Assembly: GCA_030678995.1 (NCBI GenBank)
Contig: JAUXTQ010000050.1
Coordinates: 1 to 60,608, forward strand
From: Caulobacter sp.
GTDB lineage: Bacteria; Pseudomonadota; Alphaproteobacteria; Caulobacterales; Caulobacteraceae
Length of the DNA stretch: 60,608 nucleotides
Direction of reading: 5' to 3'
Shown: positions 7,971 through 17,437 of the stretch, piece by piece
Layout of the letters: the number at the start of each line of letters is the position of its first letter
Numbering within the stretch: position 1 is the first letter of the stretch
Made by a program: the position numbers and the translations under genes
The notes under the pieces: model-generated
Told to the model about the DNA's origin: nothing
The model's database searches: none
The model's input: the letters and a program-made list of their open reading frames with translations, nothing else

Positions 7971-8978
7971 CTACAGGAACTTCGCCATCACCAGCGCGGT
8001 GTCGCTCATGCGGGTCGCGAAGCCCCATTCGTTGTCGTACCAGCTGAGCACGCGGGCCAGCTTGCCGTCGACGACCTGGGTCTGCTTCAGCGCCGCCGTC
8101 GAGCTGGCGGGCACATGGTTCAGGTCCATCGAGACCAGCGGTTCGCTGGTCGTCGCCAGCACGCCCGACATCGGGCCGGCGGCGGCGGCCAGCAGGGCGT
8201 TGTTGATCTCCTCCACCGTCACGTCGCGAGCGGCCACGACCTTCAGGTCGACGCAGGAGACGTTGGGGGTCGGAACGCGGATCGAGGAGCCGTCCAGCTT
8301 GCCCTTCAGCTCCGGCAGCACCAGGCCGAGCGCCTTGGCCGCGCCGGTCGAGGTCGGGATCATGCTCAGCGCCGCCGCGCGGGCGCGGTAGAGGTCGCTG
8401 TGCATCGTATCCAGCGTCGGCTGGTCGCCGGTGTAGGCGTGGATGGTGGTCATGTAGCCGCGCTCGATGCCAAACAGGTCGTTCAGCACCTTGGCCACGG
8501 GCGCGAGGGCGTTGGTGGTGCAGCTGCCGTTGGAGACGACGATGTCGTCCGCCGTCAGGGTCTGGTGGTTGACCTTGTAGACGATGGTCTTGTCGGCGCC
8601 GTCGGCCGGGGCCGAGACCAGCACGCGCTTCGCGCCGGCGGTCAGATGGGCCGAGGCCTTTTCCTTCGAGGTGAACAGGCCCGTGCATTCGAACGCGATG
8701 TCGACGTTCAGGTCCTTGTGCGGCAGCTCGGCCGGATTGCGGATCGCCGTGACCTTGATCTTGCCGCGGCCGATGTCGATCCAGTCCTCGCCGGTGGTCA
8801 CCGTTCCGGGGAAGCGGCCGTGGACGCTGTCGTAGCGGAACAGGTGGGCGTTGGTTTCCACCGGACCCAGGTCGTTGATCGCCACGACCTCGATGTCCGT
8901 GCGGCTGTGCTCGGCGATGGAGCGCAGAACCAGACGGCCGATCCGGCCAAATCCGTTGATGGCGACGCGAAGGGTCAT
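7971..8978 (-). CDS. gap: Glyceraldehyde-3-phosphate dehydrogenase, type I
   Basis: 335 residues. Rossmann signature [15 protein letters not shown] at residues 5-19. Catalytic C153 is in [13 protein letters not shown], followed by the usual [12 protein letters not shown] and [17 protein letters not shown] segments. The C-terminal [13 protein letters not shown] carries the nicotinamide-site Asn. NAD specificity is suggested by INDLGP at the end of the second strand. It oxidises GAP to 1,3-bisphosphoglycerate. The leader upstream (8979-9267) contains repeat boxes, and purT lies beyond on the same strand, so gap may have its own promoter. Confidence 0.97.
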   Translation of the reverse strand: MTLRVAINGFGRIGRLVLRSIAEHSRTDIEVVAINDLGPVETNAHLFRYDSVHGRFPGTVTTGEDWIDIGRGKIKVTAIRNPAELPHKDLNVDIAFECTGLFTSKEKASAHLTAGAKRVLVSAPADGADKTIVYKVNHQTLTADDIVVSNGSCTTNALAPVAKVLNDLFGIERGYMTTIHAYTGDQPTLDTMHSDLYRARAAALSMIPTSTGAAKALGLVLPELKGKLDGSSIRVPTPNVSCVDLKVVAARDVTVEEINNALLAAAAGPMSGVLATTSEPLVSMDLNHVPASSTAALKQTQVVDGKLARVLSWYDNEWGFATRMSDTALVMAKFL

Positions 8979-9097
8979 GGGTGAAGCGCTCCCGGCGGCT
9001 TTTTATGAATGCGCGCGGTTTTGCGGGCGGGGGCCGTCGAGTCAACCCCGCGACGGGATTTGGCGCGGTCACATCGGGTGAAGGTTTGTGACGAGTC

Positions 9098-9266
9098 TCC
9101 ACCAATCCTCTCCGCGAAGCGGGGAGGGGGACCACGCGGAGCGTGGTGGAGGGGCAGCGCGAGTGCGAGCGGCCCCATCCTGAATTCAGGTCCCTCCGGA
9201 GAGCTCGGCGCCGCCCCCTCCACCATCCTCCGGATGGTCCCCTCCCCACTGCGTGGGGAGGATTGT
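9098..9266. repeat. Intergenic inverted-repeat cluster between purT and gap
   Basis: The spacer contains CCTCTCCGCGAAGCGGGGAGGG, a hairpin, then CCACGCGGAGCGTGG, then further right CCCCTCCACCATCCTCC and a final CCTCCCC hairpin matching the first box in inverted orientation (CCTCTCC...GGGGAGG). The 'CCACCATGCTTCGCATGGTCCCC' type box also appears at 23.07 kb. REP-like, non-coding. Confidence 0.65.
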
Positions 9267-9267
9267 T

Positions 9268-10464
9268 CTAGGATTCAACCACCCGCACCTTGCCCGCCGC
9301 CGCGACGGCGTTCGCCCGGGCGGTGTCAACGTCCGCCGCTCGCGCCAGTGCGACACCCATACGGCGGCGCTCGAAGGCCTGCGGCTTGCCGAACAGGCGC
9401 AGGTCGACGCCGGGCGCCGACAGAGCCTCGGCGACGCCCTCGAAGGCGACCCCGACCGCGTCCATGCCGCCATAGATCACCGCGCTGGCGCCCGGCTCGC
9501 GCAGGCTGACATCGACCGGCAGGCCGAGGATGGCGCGGGCGTGCAGCGCGAACTCGCTCTGATGCTGGGTCGCCAGGGTGACCAGGCCGGTGTCGTGCGG
9601 CCGCGGGCTGACCTCGGAGAACCAGACATGGTCGCCCTTGACGAACAGCTCGACGCCAAACAGGCCCCGGCCGCCGAGGGCGGCGGTGACCTTGCCGGCG
9701 ATGTCCTGGGCGCGGGCCAGGGCGGCGGCGCTCATCGCCTGCGGTTGCCAGCTCTCGACATAGTCGCCCTTGACCTGGCGATGGCCGACCGGGGCGCAGA
9801 AGGACGTCTGGATCTGGCCGTCGGCGCCGAGCGAACGGACCGTCAGCAGGGTGATCTCGAAGTCGAAGGCGATGCGGCCCTCGACGATGACCAGGGCCGT
9901 CTCCACCCGGCCGGCCGACAGGGCGTAGTCCCAGGCCGCGCCAATGTCGGCGGGGCTTTCCACATACGACTGGCCCTTGCCTGAGGAGCTCATCACCGGC
10001 TTGACGAAGCAGGGGTAGCCGACAGCGGCCGCGCCCGCTTCCAGCGCCTCGCGCGAACTGGCGAAGGCGTAGGGGCTGGTCGGCAGGCCGAGCTCTTCGG
10101 CGGCCAGCCGGCGGATGCCTTCACGGTTCATGGTCAGCTGAGCGGCGCGGGCGGTGGGGATCACCGTGGCCAGGCCTTCGGCCTCGATCCTGGCCAGCTC
10201 ATCGGTGGCGATAGCCTCGATCTCGGGCACGATCAGGTGCGGCCGCTCGGCCTCGACCACCGCGCGCAGGGCGGCCGCGTCAGTCATGGCGATGACGTGG
10301 CTGCGGTGGGCCACCTGCATGGCCGGGGCGTCGGCATAGCGGTCGACGCCGATCACCTCGACCCCCAACCGCTGCAACTCGATGGCCACTTCCTTGCCGA
10401 GCTCGCCGCAGCCGAGAAGCATGACGCGCATGGCCGAGGGGCTCAGGGGGGTGCCGAGTTTCAT
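9268..10464 (-). CDS. purT: Formate-dependent phosphoribosylglycinamide formyltransferase
   Basis: 398 residues. An ATP-grasp enzyme that uses formate and ATP to formylate GAR in purine synthesis. Seen: [44 protein letters not shown] (N-terminal PurT/PurK domain), [50 protein letters not shown] (ATP-grasp phosphate loop), [19 protein letters not shown], and [20 protein letters not shown] (metal ligands). The start at 10464 ([14 protein letters not shown]) matches relatives. A further upstream ATG adds seven residues without support. It is separated from tkt by a REP-like inverted pair. Confidence 0.95.
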   Translation of the reverse strand: MKLGTPLSPSAMRVMLLGCGELGKEVAIELQRLGVEVIGVDRYADAPAMQVAHRSHVIAMTDAAALRAVVEAERPHLIVPEIEAIATDELARIEAEGLATVIPTARAAQLTMNREGIRRLAAEELGLPTSPYAFASSREALEAGAAAVGYPCFVKPVMSSSGKGQSYVESPADIGAAWDYALSAGRVETALVIVEGRIAFDFEITLLTVRSLGADGQIQTSFCAPVGHRQVKGDYVESWQPQAMSAAALARAQDIAGKVTAALGGRGLFGVELFVKGDHVWFSEVSPRPHDTGLVTLATQHQSEFALHARAILGLPVDVSLREPGASAVIYGGMDAVGVAFEGVAEALSAPGVDLRLFGKPQAFERRRMGVALARAADVDTARANAVAAAGKVRVVES

Positions 10465-10477
10465 GGGGTCCTCCAGA

Positions 10478-10549
10478 GGGGACATGCACTTCAGTGCGTG
10501 TCCCCGGTCAGCCGGTCAGCAGGGGACACGCACTGAAGTGCATGTCCCC
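10478..10549. repeat. REP-like inverted pair of 28-base palindromes (copy A)
   Basis: Two 28-base units, 10478-10505 and 10522-10549, are exact reverse complements of each other and each is nearly self-complementary (GGGGACA...TGTCCCC ends, core GCACTTCAGTGC). The spacer is 16 bases. The same family occurs at 17359-17437 and, as a single perfect palindrome with a different core, at 32721-32748. The form matches REP/REPIN elements mobilised by RAYT transposases. No RAYT gene is present here. Confidence 0.8.
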
Positions 10550-10557
10550 GCGCGATC

Positions 10558-12525
<1,968 letters not shown>

Positions 12526-12647
12526 TTCGGGCTCTCTCGACTCGGGCGGGGCTGGCGCGGGTTCGCACGTGAAGACGATCGTTTCAACCCGCCTTCCTGT
12601 CACGCCCCGGTGCGGTCTATAGAAAGGACTTCGATCAGGGAGCCGCG

Positions 12648-12941
12648 ATGATGACGGGAGAGGCCGAGGGAAGCGCCCTGGACCTGGCCGTGCGACGGCT
12701 GGAGCGCGCGACAGCGATGCTCGAGAGCCGCATGACGGACAAGATGGCCGAGGCCGGCGCCGAGGCGGGCGGTCTGTTCGACCAGGACCGCGCGCGTCTG
12801 GCCGCCGAGCTGGACGCGGCCCGGTCCCGCGAACGGGCCCTGGAAGAGGCCGGCGCCCAGGCGTCCGAGGCTCTCGGCCGCGCCATCGCCGAGATCCGCG
12901 CCGCGCTGGGCGACGAACCGGCCACCGGAACGGAGGGCTGA
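12648..12941 (+). CDS. DUF4164-like coiled-coil protein
   Basis: 97 residues, acidic and Ala/Glu/Arg-rich, predicted to be almost entirely coiled coil (residues 10-85: LAVRRLERATAMLESRM...LAAELDAARSRERALEEAG). A DUF4164-type short coiled-coil gene directly before zapA is a recurrent alphaproteobacterial arrangement. The function is unknown, but the location suggests a role linked to cell division. The gap to zapA is two bases, so it is surely co-transcribed. It is divergent from tkt with a 122-base shared regulatory region. ATG at 12651 is an alternative start. Confidence 0.75.
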   Translation: MMTGEAEGSALDLAVRRLERATAMLESRMTDKMAEAGAEAGGLFDQDRARLAAELDAARSRERALEEAGAQASEALGRAIAEIRAALGDEPATGTEG

Positions 12942-12943
12942 CG

Positions 12944-13270
12944 ATGGCCCAGGTCACCGTGCAAGTGAACGGCAAGCCTTACAGCGTGGGCTGCGAGGAC
13001 GGCCAGGAACGCCACCTGGTCGAGATCGCCAGACTGTTCGACGAACAGGTCCGCCAGGTCAGCCAGGATGTCGGCAATCTGGGCGAGACCCGGCTGTTCC
13101 TGATGGGCGCCCTGCTGCTGGCCGACGAGTTGGCCGACCTCAAGCTGCGCATGGCCAATGTCCAGGGCGACCTGGCCCGGACCCAGACCGACCAGTCCAA
13201 GATCGAGGTCAAGGCCGTCGCCGCCCTGGAAAACGCCGCCAAACGCATCGAGAAGCTGGCGACGGGGTAA
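12944..13270 (+). CDS. zapA: Cell division protein ZapA
   Basis: 108 residues. ZapA binds and cross-links FtsZ filaments at mid-cell. The head domain VTVQVNGKPYSVGCEDGQERHLVEIARLFDEQVRQV (residues 4-39) carries the family signature V.I.G..Y.i.c..Gqe..L..lA. The rest (GETRLFLMGALLLADELADLKLRM...) is the dimerising helix and coiled coil. Complete and normal in length. It precedes the 6S RNA and the cyclo-ligase gene, the conserved zapA-ssrS-fau order. Confidence 0.93.
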   Translation: MAQVTVQVNGKPYSVGCEDGQERHLVEIARLFDEQVRQVSQDVGNLGETRLFLMGALLLADELADLKLRMANVQGDLARTQTDQSKIEVKAVAALENAAKRIEKLATG

Positions 13271-13282
13271 CCCCTCCGTCGC

Positions 13283-13402
13283 CTGTCGCGCTTGCAGCGC
13301 GTTCCAGGCGACACCTCCCCATGAATGGGGAGGAGCGCCGTGTTCTTCCCCGCAAGCGGGGAAGTGTCGTTTCGAGCGCGCGGAAAGCGCGAGAAACGAC
13401 GA
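13283..13402. repeat. Compound stem-loop repeat between zapA and 6S RNA
   Basis: Four consecutive hairpins: GTCGCCTG/CAGGCGAC arms around a CGCG core (13283-13310), CCTCCCCAT/ATGGGGAGG, TTCCCCGC/GCGGGGAA, and GTCGTTTC/GAAACGAC around a GCGC core (ending near 13400). No reading frame with coding character. It resembles the long compound REPs of Caulobacterales and shares the CCTCCCC and TTCCCCGC boxes with the elements at 9.1 and 49.95 kb. It may also insulate zapA transcription from the 6S gene. Confidence 0.65.
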
Positions 13403-13446
13403 TGGGGCCAAACGCCTTCCTTTTCCCCCGCCGAAGCCCTACCTTC

Positions 13447-13621
13447 TCCAACGGCGGGTCCTGCTGCGGCTCTCGTCGAAGGCAACACATCCCAGCGACC
13501 TTAATTCGCTCGAAGGGAGCTGACCCTGTCCTTCCCCGTGGGGTTGGACACTCGGCGCCCACCTGGTTATCCAGGTCGAGGGGATAGAACCGCCCTTCAC
13601 GGCTCTTGCGGCGCCGCCACC
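13447..13621 (+). ncRNA. ssrS: 6S RNA
   Basis: The spacer between zapA and the 5-formyl-THF cyclo-ligase gene is the conserved site of 6S RNA, which binds sigma70 RNA polymerase in stationary phase. The sequence folds into a rod: GGCGG (13453-13457) can close with CCGCC near 13614-13618, a long internal bubble region follows, then TGTCC-tt-CCCC-gt-GGGG-tt-GGACA (13527-13550) and ACCTGG/CCAGGT (13561-13576). The 3' side, CACGGCTCTTGCGGCGCC, resembles the 3' end of known 6S RNAs. The ends are approximate. It runs directly into the fau start. Confidence 0.78.
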
Positions 13622-13632
13622 CTCTGCTTTTC

Positions 13633-14235
13633 ATGACCGATCCCGCCACCGCCTCCCAGAAAGCCGCCCTCCGGATGGAGGCGCGCAACCGGCGCAAGGC
13701 GCTGCTGGTCCAGCACCCCGAGGCCGACTGGATGGCCGCCGACCGGGCCGGCGAGATGCTCGACGCGCTCCGGCTCACCCGCGACGGGACCATCGCCCTC
13801 TACAAGGCCTTCGGCGCCGAGCTCGACCCCCGGCCGCTCGGCGATGTCCTGAAAAAGCGCGGCTGGTGGCTGGCCCTGCCCTGCGTCGAGGAACCCGACG
13901 GCCCGCTGGTGTTCCGCAGCTGGCAGCCCGGCGAGCGCCTGGCCCCTGACCTGTCCGGCCTTCCCGCCCCCCTGACCTCGGCCCGCGAGGCGGCGCCCGA
14001 CCTGATCCTGGTTCCCCTGCTGGCCTTTGACCGGGGCGGCGGGCGGCTGGGCCAGGGCGGCGGCCACTATGACCGCACCCTGGCGGCGCTGCGCGGACAG
14101 GGCCTGGCCCCGCCGGCCGTGGGCTTCGCCTACAGCGGCCAGGAGGTCGCCCGCCTGCCTCGTGAGCCGCACGACCAGCCCCTCGATGGGATTCTCACCG
14201 AGGCGGGGTATATTGCGGCCCGAAAGGACTACTGA
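13633..14235 (+). CDS. fau: 5-formyltetrahydrofolate cyclo-ligase
   Basis: 200 residues. Converts 5-formyl-THF to 5,10-methenyl-THF with ATP. The diagnostic LLAFDRGGGRLGQGGGHYDRTLA (residues 132-154) is the ATP/folate loop. MEARNRRKALL near the N-terminus is the conserved R..R..L block. Start at 13633 (MTDPATASQKAALRMEARNRRK); nine more residues upstream would run into the 6S RNA. The stop abuts the next gene's ATG with no gap. The alternative symbol is ygfA. Confidence 0.94.
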   Translation: MTDPATASQKAALRMEARNRRKALLVQHPEADWMAADRAGEMLDALRLTRDGTIALYKAFGAELDPRPLGDVLKKRGWWLALPCVEEPDGPLVFRSWQPGERLAPDLSGLPAPLTSAREAAPDLILVPLLAFDRGGGRLGQGGGHYDRTLAALRGQGLAPPAVGFAYSGQEVARLPREPHDQPLDGILTEAGYIAARKDY

Positions 14236-15072
14236 ATGCGCTTTGCTTTCTTCGGCGACGTCGTCGGCAAATCCGGCCGCGACGGCCTGGCCGACCATCT
14301 GCCGGGACTCCGCCGCCGCCTGGGTCTCGAGTTCGTCATCGTCAACGCCGAGAACGCCGCCGCGGGCTTTGGCATCACCGAGAACACCGCCCGCGAGCTG
14401 TTCGACGCCGGCGCCGACTGCCTGACGCTGGGCAACCACAGCTGGGACCAGAAGGAAGCCCTGACCTACATCGTGCGCGAGCCGCGCCTGATCCGGCCGG
14501 CCAACTATCCGATCCTGTCCGACGCGCCCGGCAAGGGCAGCACCCTGTTCCAGACCGACAGCGGCAAGACCATCATGGTCATCAACCTGCTGGGCCGGGT
14601 GCACATGGACGCCATGGACGACCCCTTCGCCGCCGCCGACCGCGAGCTGGACAAGGCGCCCCTGGCCCAGGTGGCCGACGCGGTGGTGGTCGACATGCAC
14701 TGCGAGGCCACCAGCGAGAAGATGGCCATGGGCCACTACTGCGACGGCCGCGCCAGCCTGGTCGTCGGCACCCACACCCATGTGCCGACCGCCGACGCCC
14801 AGATCCTCAATGGCGGCACGGCCTACCAGACCGACGCCGGGGCCTGCTGCGACTACGACAGCGTCATCGGCAACCAGAAGGAAGAGCCGCTGCGCCGGTT
14901 CACCACCAAGATCAGCCAGGGCCGGTACACGCCGGCCTCGGGCCCGGCGACCGTCTGCGGCGTGTTCGTCGAGACCGACGACCGCACGGGCCTGGCCCGC
15001 CGCATCGAACCGATCCGCATCGGCGGCCGGCTGAGCGAACATGTGCCGGTGGTGGAGATGGCGAGGGCGTAG
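14236..15072 (+). CDS. TIGR00282-type metallophosphoesterase (YmdB family)
   Basis: 278 residues. Starts MRFAFFGDVVGKSGRDGL, the metal-binding GD motif of YmdB. Continues VIVNAENAAAGFGIT (N/E ligands), LTLGNHSWDQKEAL (GNH), VVDMHCEATSEKMAMGHYCDGRASLVVGTHTHVPTADAQ (H ligands) and GTAYQTDAGACCDYDSVIG. Members hydrolyse 2',3'-cyclic nucleotides and influence RNA turnover and adaptive behaviour. All metal ligands are present. It overlaps nothing and follows fau directly, forming a two-gene operon downstream of the 6S RNA. Confidence 0.9.
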   Translation: MRFAFFGDVVGKSGRDGLADHLPGLRRRLGLEFVIVNAENAAAGFGITENTARELFDAGADCLTLGNHSWDQKEALTYIVREPRLIRPANYPILSDAPGKGSTLFQTDSGKTIMVINLLGRVHMDAMDDPFAAADRELDKAPLAQVADAVVVDMHCEATSEKMAMGHYCDGRASLVVGTHTHVPTADAQILNGGTAYQTDAGACCDYDSVIGNQKEEPLRRFTTKISQGRYTPASGPATVCGVFVETDDRTGLARRIEPIRIGGRLSEHVPVVEMARA

Positions 15073-15120
15073 TTGACTCTAAAAATTACGACTGTAATCT
15101 GATCACATTACATCCGTAAT
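15073..15120 (+). promoter_or_regulatory. Promoter with two BlaI/MecI-type operators
   Basis: TTGACT (15073-15078), 16 bases, TAATCT (15095-15100) make a near-consensus promoter. Two 14-base dyads of form ATTAC-N4-GTAAT lie at 15085-15098 and 15107-15120, spaced 22 bases (two helical turns). The first covers the -10, the second the likely transcription start. TAC/GTA dyads of this kind are bound by BlaI/MecI repressors, and such a repressor is encoded in the operon below. A ribosome-binding AGGGGAC follows at 15124-15130. Confidence 0.75.
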
Positions 15121-15135
15121 TCTAGGGGACTTGCC

Positions 15136-15600
15136 GTGACCAAACACTCCAGATCGTTCGTTACGCCGTCGCTGCTGGCGACCGTGCTGTTCCTGCCCGC
15201 CGTGGCGCACGCGGACCCGTTGACGCCGCTGGGCATCTTCGCCGAGGCCGCGCCGCTGATGAAGCTGATCATGCTGGGCCTGGTCGGAGCGACCCTGGCG
15301 GCGGTCGTCGTCTGCGGGATCAAGCTGGCCTCCGGGCCGAGGCTGACCGGCGGCTCGGCCTTCCTGTCGGGCCTGCGCCTGGGCGGGCCGCTGGCCGGCT
15401 TCCTCGGCGCCGCCTACGCCAGCCTGAACATCTTCGTCGCCATCGCCAACATTCCCGAGCCCGTGTCCCTCAAGGTCGCCGCTCCGGGCATCGCCGAGGC
15501 CCTGTTTCTGTTGGGCCTGGGCTTGCTGACCGGCGCGGTGGCGGTGATCGCCAACTGGGCCGTCGAGGCGCGGATCGACCGCGCGGTGCTGAAGGCCTGA
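15136..15600 (+). CDS. MotA/TolQ/ExbB-like membrane protein, BlaI-controlled
   Basis: 154 residues from a GTG start eight bases after AGGGGAC. A cleavable signal peptide is likely (ends ...VLFLPAVAHA). Three further hydrophobic helices lie near residues 40-62, 75-95 and 118-140. The block VAAPGIAEALFLLGLGLLTGAVAVIANW resembles the pore helix of TolQ/ExbB (AP.IaEAL.aTa.GL..AI.A...), so it is called ExbB-like. It is shorter than ExbB and no ExbD partner follows. The next gene, five bases on, encodes a BlaI-type repressor. Function unknown; a proton-channel component or stress sensor is possible. Confidence 0.65.
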   Translation: MTKHSRSFVTPSLLATVLFLPAVAHADPLTPLGIFAEAAPLMKLIMLGLVGATLAAVVVCGIKLASGPRLTGGSAFLSGLRLGGPLAGFLGAAYASLNIFVAIANIPEPVSLKVAAPGIAEALFLLGLGLLTGAVAVIANWAVEARIDRAVLKA

Positions 15601-15605
15601 CCGGC

Positions 15606-15920
15606 ATGGCCGACCGCATCCATGTGACGGACGCGGAGAGCGCGGTCCTGGCCGCGCTCTGGCGGCATGGCTCGCTGTCGGCGGCGTCGCTGGTCGATGC
15701 GGTCAAGGCCGACCAGAGGTGGGGCGACGCCACGATCAAGACCCTGCTGGGCCGGCTGATCCACAAGAAGGCCGTCCTCTCCGAGCGGGTCGACGGCCGC
15801 CAGCTCTACCGCGCCCTGCTGAGCCGCGAGACCTATGTCGCCGGCGAGGTGCAGGACCTGCTGGACCGCCTGTTCGACGGAGACCCGGCAGCGCTGGCGG
15901 TGCATCTTGCGCGAGACTAG
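15606..15920 (+). CDS. BlaI/MecI/CopY family transcriptional repressor
   Basis: 104 residues. The winged helix is clear: VTDAESAVLAALWRHGSLSAASLVDAV, then WGDATIKTLLGRLIHKKAVLSERVDGRQLYRALLSRETYVAGE with the family's T..TLL.RL..KG.. recognition helix and wing. The C-terminal ~25 residues form the dimerisation helices. BlaI proteins are usually inactivated by a BlaR-type metalloprotease, and none is encoded here. It most likely represses its own operon through the paired ATTAC-N4-GTAAT dyads upstream of the ExbB-like gene. Confidence 0.88.
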   Translation: MADRIHVTDAESAVLAALWRHGSLSAASLVDAVKADQRWGDATIKTLLGRLIHKKAVLSERVDGRQLYRALLSRETYVAGEVQDLLDRLFDGDPAALAVHLARD

Positions 15921-15944
15921 CAGCGGCCCCACGATCACCGTCGC

Positions 15945-16553
15945 ATGACCCTCTATCTCGTCCGCCACGGCCAGACCGAATTCAACCTCGCGCGCCGCTA
16001 CCAGGGCGCGCTGGACTCGCCGCTGACGTCGCTGGGCGTGGCGCAGGCTGGGCAGATGGGCGCCCTGCTCGCCACCCTTGTCGATGCGGACACGTCGATG
16101 ATCTCCAGCCCGCTCGGCCGGGCGCGGCATACGGCGGAGATCATCGCCGGGGCCGCCCGCCTTTCGCCACCGACCCTCGACCCGCGCCTGGCCGAGGTCA
16201 GCCTCGGCGCCTGGGACGGCCTGACCGACGAGGACATCGATTTCGCCTTCCCCGGCGCCCGGGACGGGACCAGTCGCTGGGACTGGTACTTCGCCTCGCC
16301 CGATGGCGAACGCTACGAGGCCATGGCCGCGCGGCTGGGCGAGTGGCTGGGCGAGGCGACAGCGTCGGAGCAGTCGCTGGTGGCTGTCTCCCACGGCGTC
16401 GCCGGGCGGGTTATCCGCGGCATCTACGCAGGCATGGATCGCGACGAGGCGCTGAAGCTGGACGTCCCGCAGGACGCGGTGTTCCGGCTGGCGGAGGGCA
16501 TGATCGAACGGATCGACTGCCTGCCGCTGGAAACTGACGCCGACCAACGCTAA
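15945..16553 (+). CDS. Histidine phosphatase family protein (phosphoglycerate-mutase-like)
   Basis: 202 residues. [31 protein letters not shown] (residues 4-34) is the RHG phosphate-binding motif with the catalytic His and the usual downstream [22 protein letters not shown] gives the second Arg, [17 protein letters not shown] the E..GXWEG site, and [15 protein letters not shown] the second catalytic His. The substrate is not deducible; relatives include alpha-ribazole phosphatase and broad sugar-phosphate phosphatases. It lies between the BlaI gene and yebC with short gaps. Confidence 0.88.
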   Translation: MTLYLVRHGQTEFNLARRYQGALDSPLTSLGVAQAGQMGALLATLVDADTSMISSPLGRARHTAEIIAGAARLSPPTLDPRLAEVSLGAWDGLTDEDIDFAFPGARDGTSRWDWYFASPDGERYEAMAARLGEWLGEATASEQSLVAVSHGVAGRVIRGIYAGMDRDEALKLDVPQDAVFRLAEGMIERIDCLPLETDADQR

Positions 16554-16594
16554 AAGCCCGGACCCTCTTCACCACCGAGACTGATCACCCGAGC

Positions 16595-17353
16595 ATGGCC
16601 GGCCACTCAAAGTTCAAGAACATCATGCACCGCAAGGGCCGCGCCGATGCGGTGCGGTCCAAGCTGTTTTCCAAGCTGTCGCGGGAAATCACCGTGGCCG
16701 CCAAGGCGGGCCTGCCCGACCCAAACATGAACCCGCGCCTGCGCCTGGCCGTGAACAACGCCAAGGCCGAGTCGGTGCCCAGGGACGTCATCGAGCGGGC
16801 GATCAAGAAGTCGCAGATGGGCGACGCCGCCGACTACACCGAAATCCGCTACGAGGGCGTCGCCGTCGGCGGGGTCGGGATCATCGTCGAGGTGCTGACC
16901 GACAACAGGAACCGCGCCGCGGCCAACGTCCGGACGATCTTCGGCAAGCTGGGCGGCAACATGGGGGCGACCGGCTCGGTGACCTTCAACTTCGACCGCA
17001 TGGGCCAGATCGAATACCCCGCCAAGGTCGCCAGTGAGGACGCGATGATGGAGGCGGCCATCGAGGCCGGCGCCGCCGACGTGGAGGCGGACCTGGGCGA
17101 GGACGGCTCAGGCCACACCGTGTTCACCGCCTTCGAGGACCTCAACGAGGTCGCCCAGGCGCTGGAGAAGGCGTTCGGCGAGGCGTCGTCGACGAAGATC
17201 GTCTGGCGGCCCAAGAGCCTGGTCCCGGTCAGCGGCGACCAGGCCGCCACGGTGATGAAACTGCTCGACGCCCTGGAAGACGACGACGACGTCCAGAACG
17301 TCTACGCCAACGCCGACATCAGCGACGAGGACGCCGCGAAGTACGCGGGGTAG
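16595..17353 (+). CDS. yebC: YebC/PmpR family DNA-binding regulator
   Basis: 252 residues. [72 protein letters not shown] is the universally conserved N-terminal domain. [31 protein letters not shown] marks the second, and the C-terminal [37 protein letters not shown] the third. YebC proteins act as transcription regulators and some assist translation of proline-rich stretches. In alphaproteobacteria yebC normally sits next to ruvC. Here 4.5 kb of peptidase, mgtC and a small secreted gene separate them. Confidence 0.95.
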   Translation: MAGHSKFKNIMHRKGRADAVRSKLFSKLSREITVAAKAGLPDPNMNPRLRLAVNNAKAESVPRDVIERAIKKSQMGDAADYTEIRYEGVAVGGVGIIVEVLTDNRNRAAANVRTIFGKLGGNMGATGSVTFNFDRMGQIEYPAKVASEDAMMEAAIEAGAADVEADLGEDGSGHTVFTAFEDLNEVAQALEKAFGEASSTKIVWRPKSLVPVSGDQAATVMKLLDALEDDDDVQNVYANADISDEDAAKYAG

Positions 17354-17358
17354 GGAGC

Positions 17359-17437
17359 GGGGACATGTACTTCAGTACGTGTCCCCTCATTCCGAATTAC
17401 CTGCTGACAGGGGACACGCACTGAAGTGCATGTCCCC
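17359..17437. repeat. REP-like inverted pair of 28-base palindromes (copy B)
   Basis: Units at 17359-17386 and 17410-17437 share the GGGGACA...TGTCCCC ends. The right unit is identical to the right unit of copy A at 10.5 kb. The left unit has two compensatory changes in the stem (GTAC/GTAC in place of GCAC/GTGC). The spacer is 23 bases. It lies between the convergent yebC and M20 peptidase genes and begins five bases after the yebC stop, so it may also end transcription. Confidence 0.8.

Noticed and set aside
13606..13632. Upstream start for the cyclo-ligase (MRRRHPLLF extension)
   Set aside because: These codons lie in the 3' end of the 6S RNA; the ATG at 13633 gives a normal family N-terminus.
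15073..15920. BlaI operon as a beta-lactam resistance locus
   Set aside because: No beta-lactamase, PBP or BlaR gene nearby. The regulated gene encodes an ExbB-like membrane protein.
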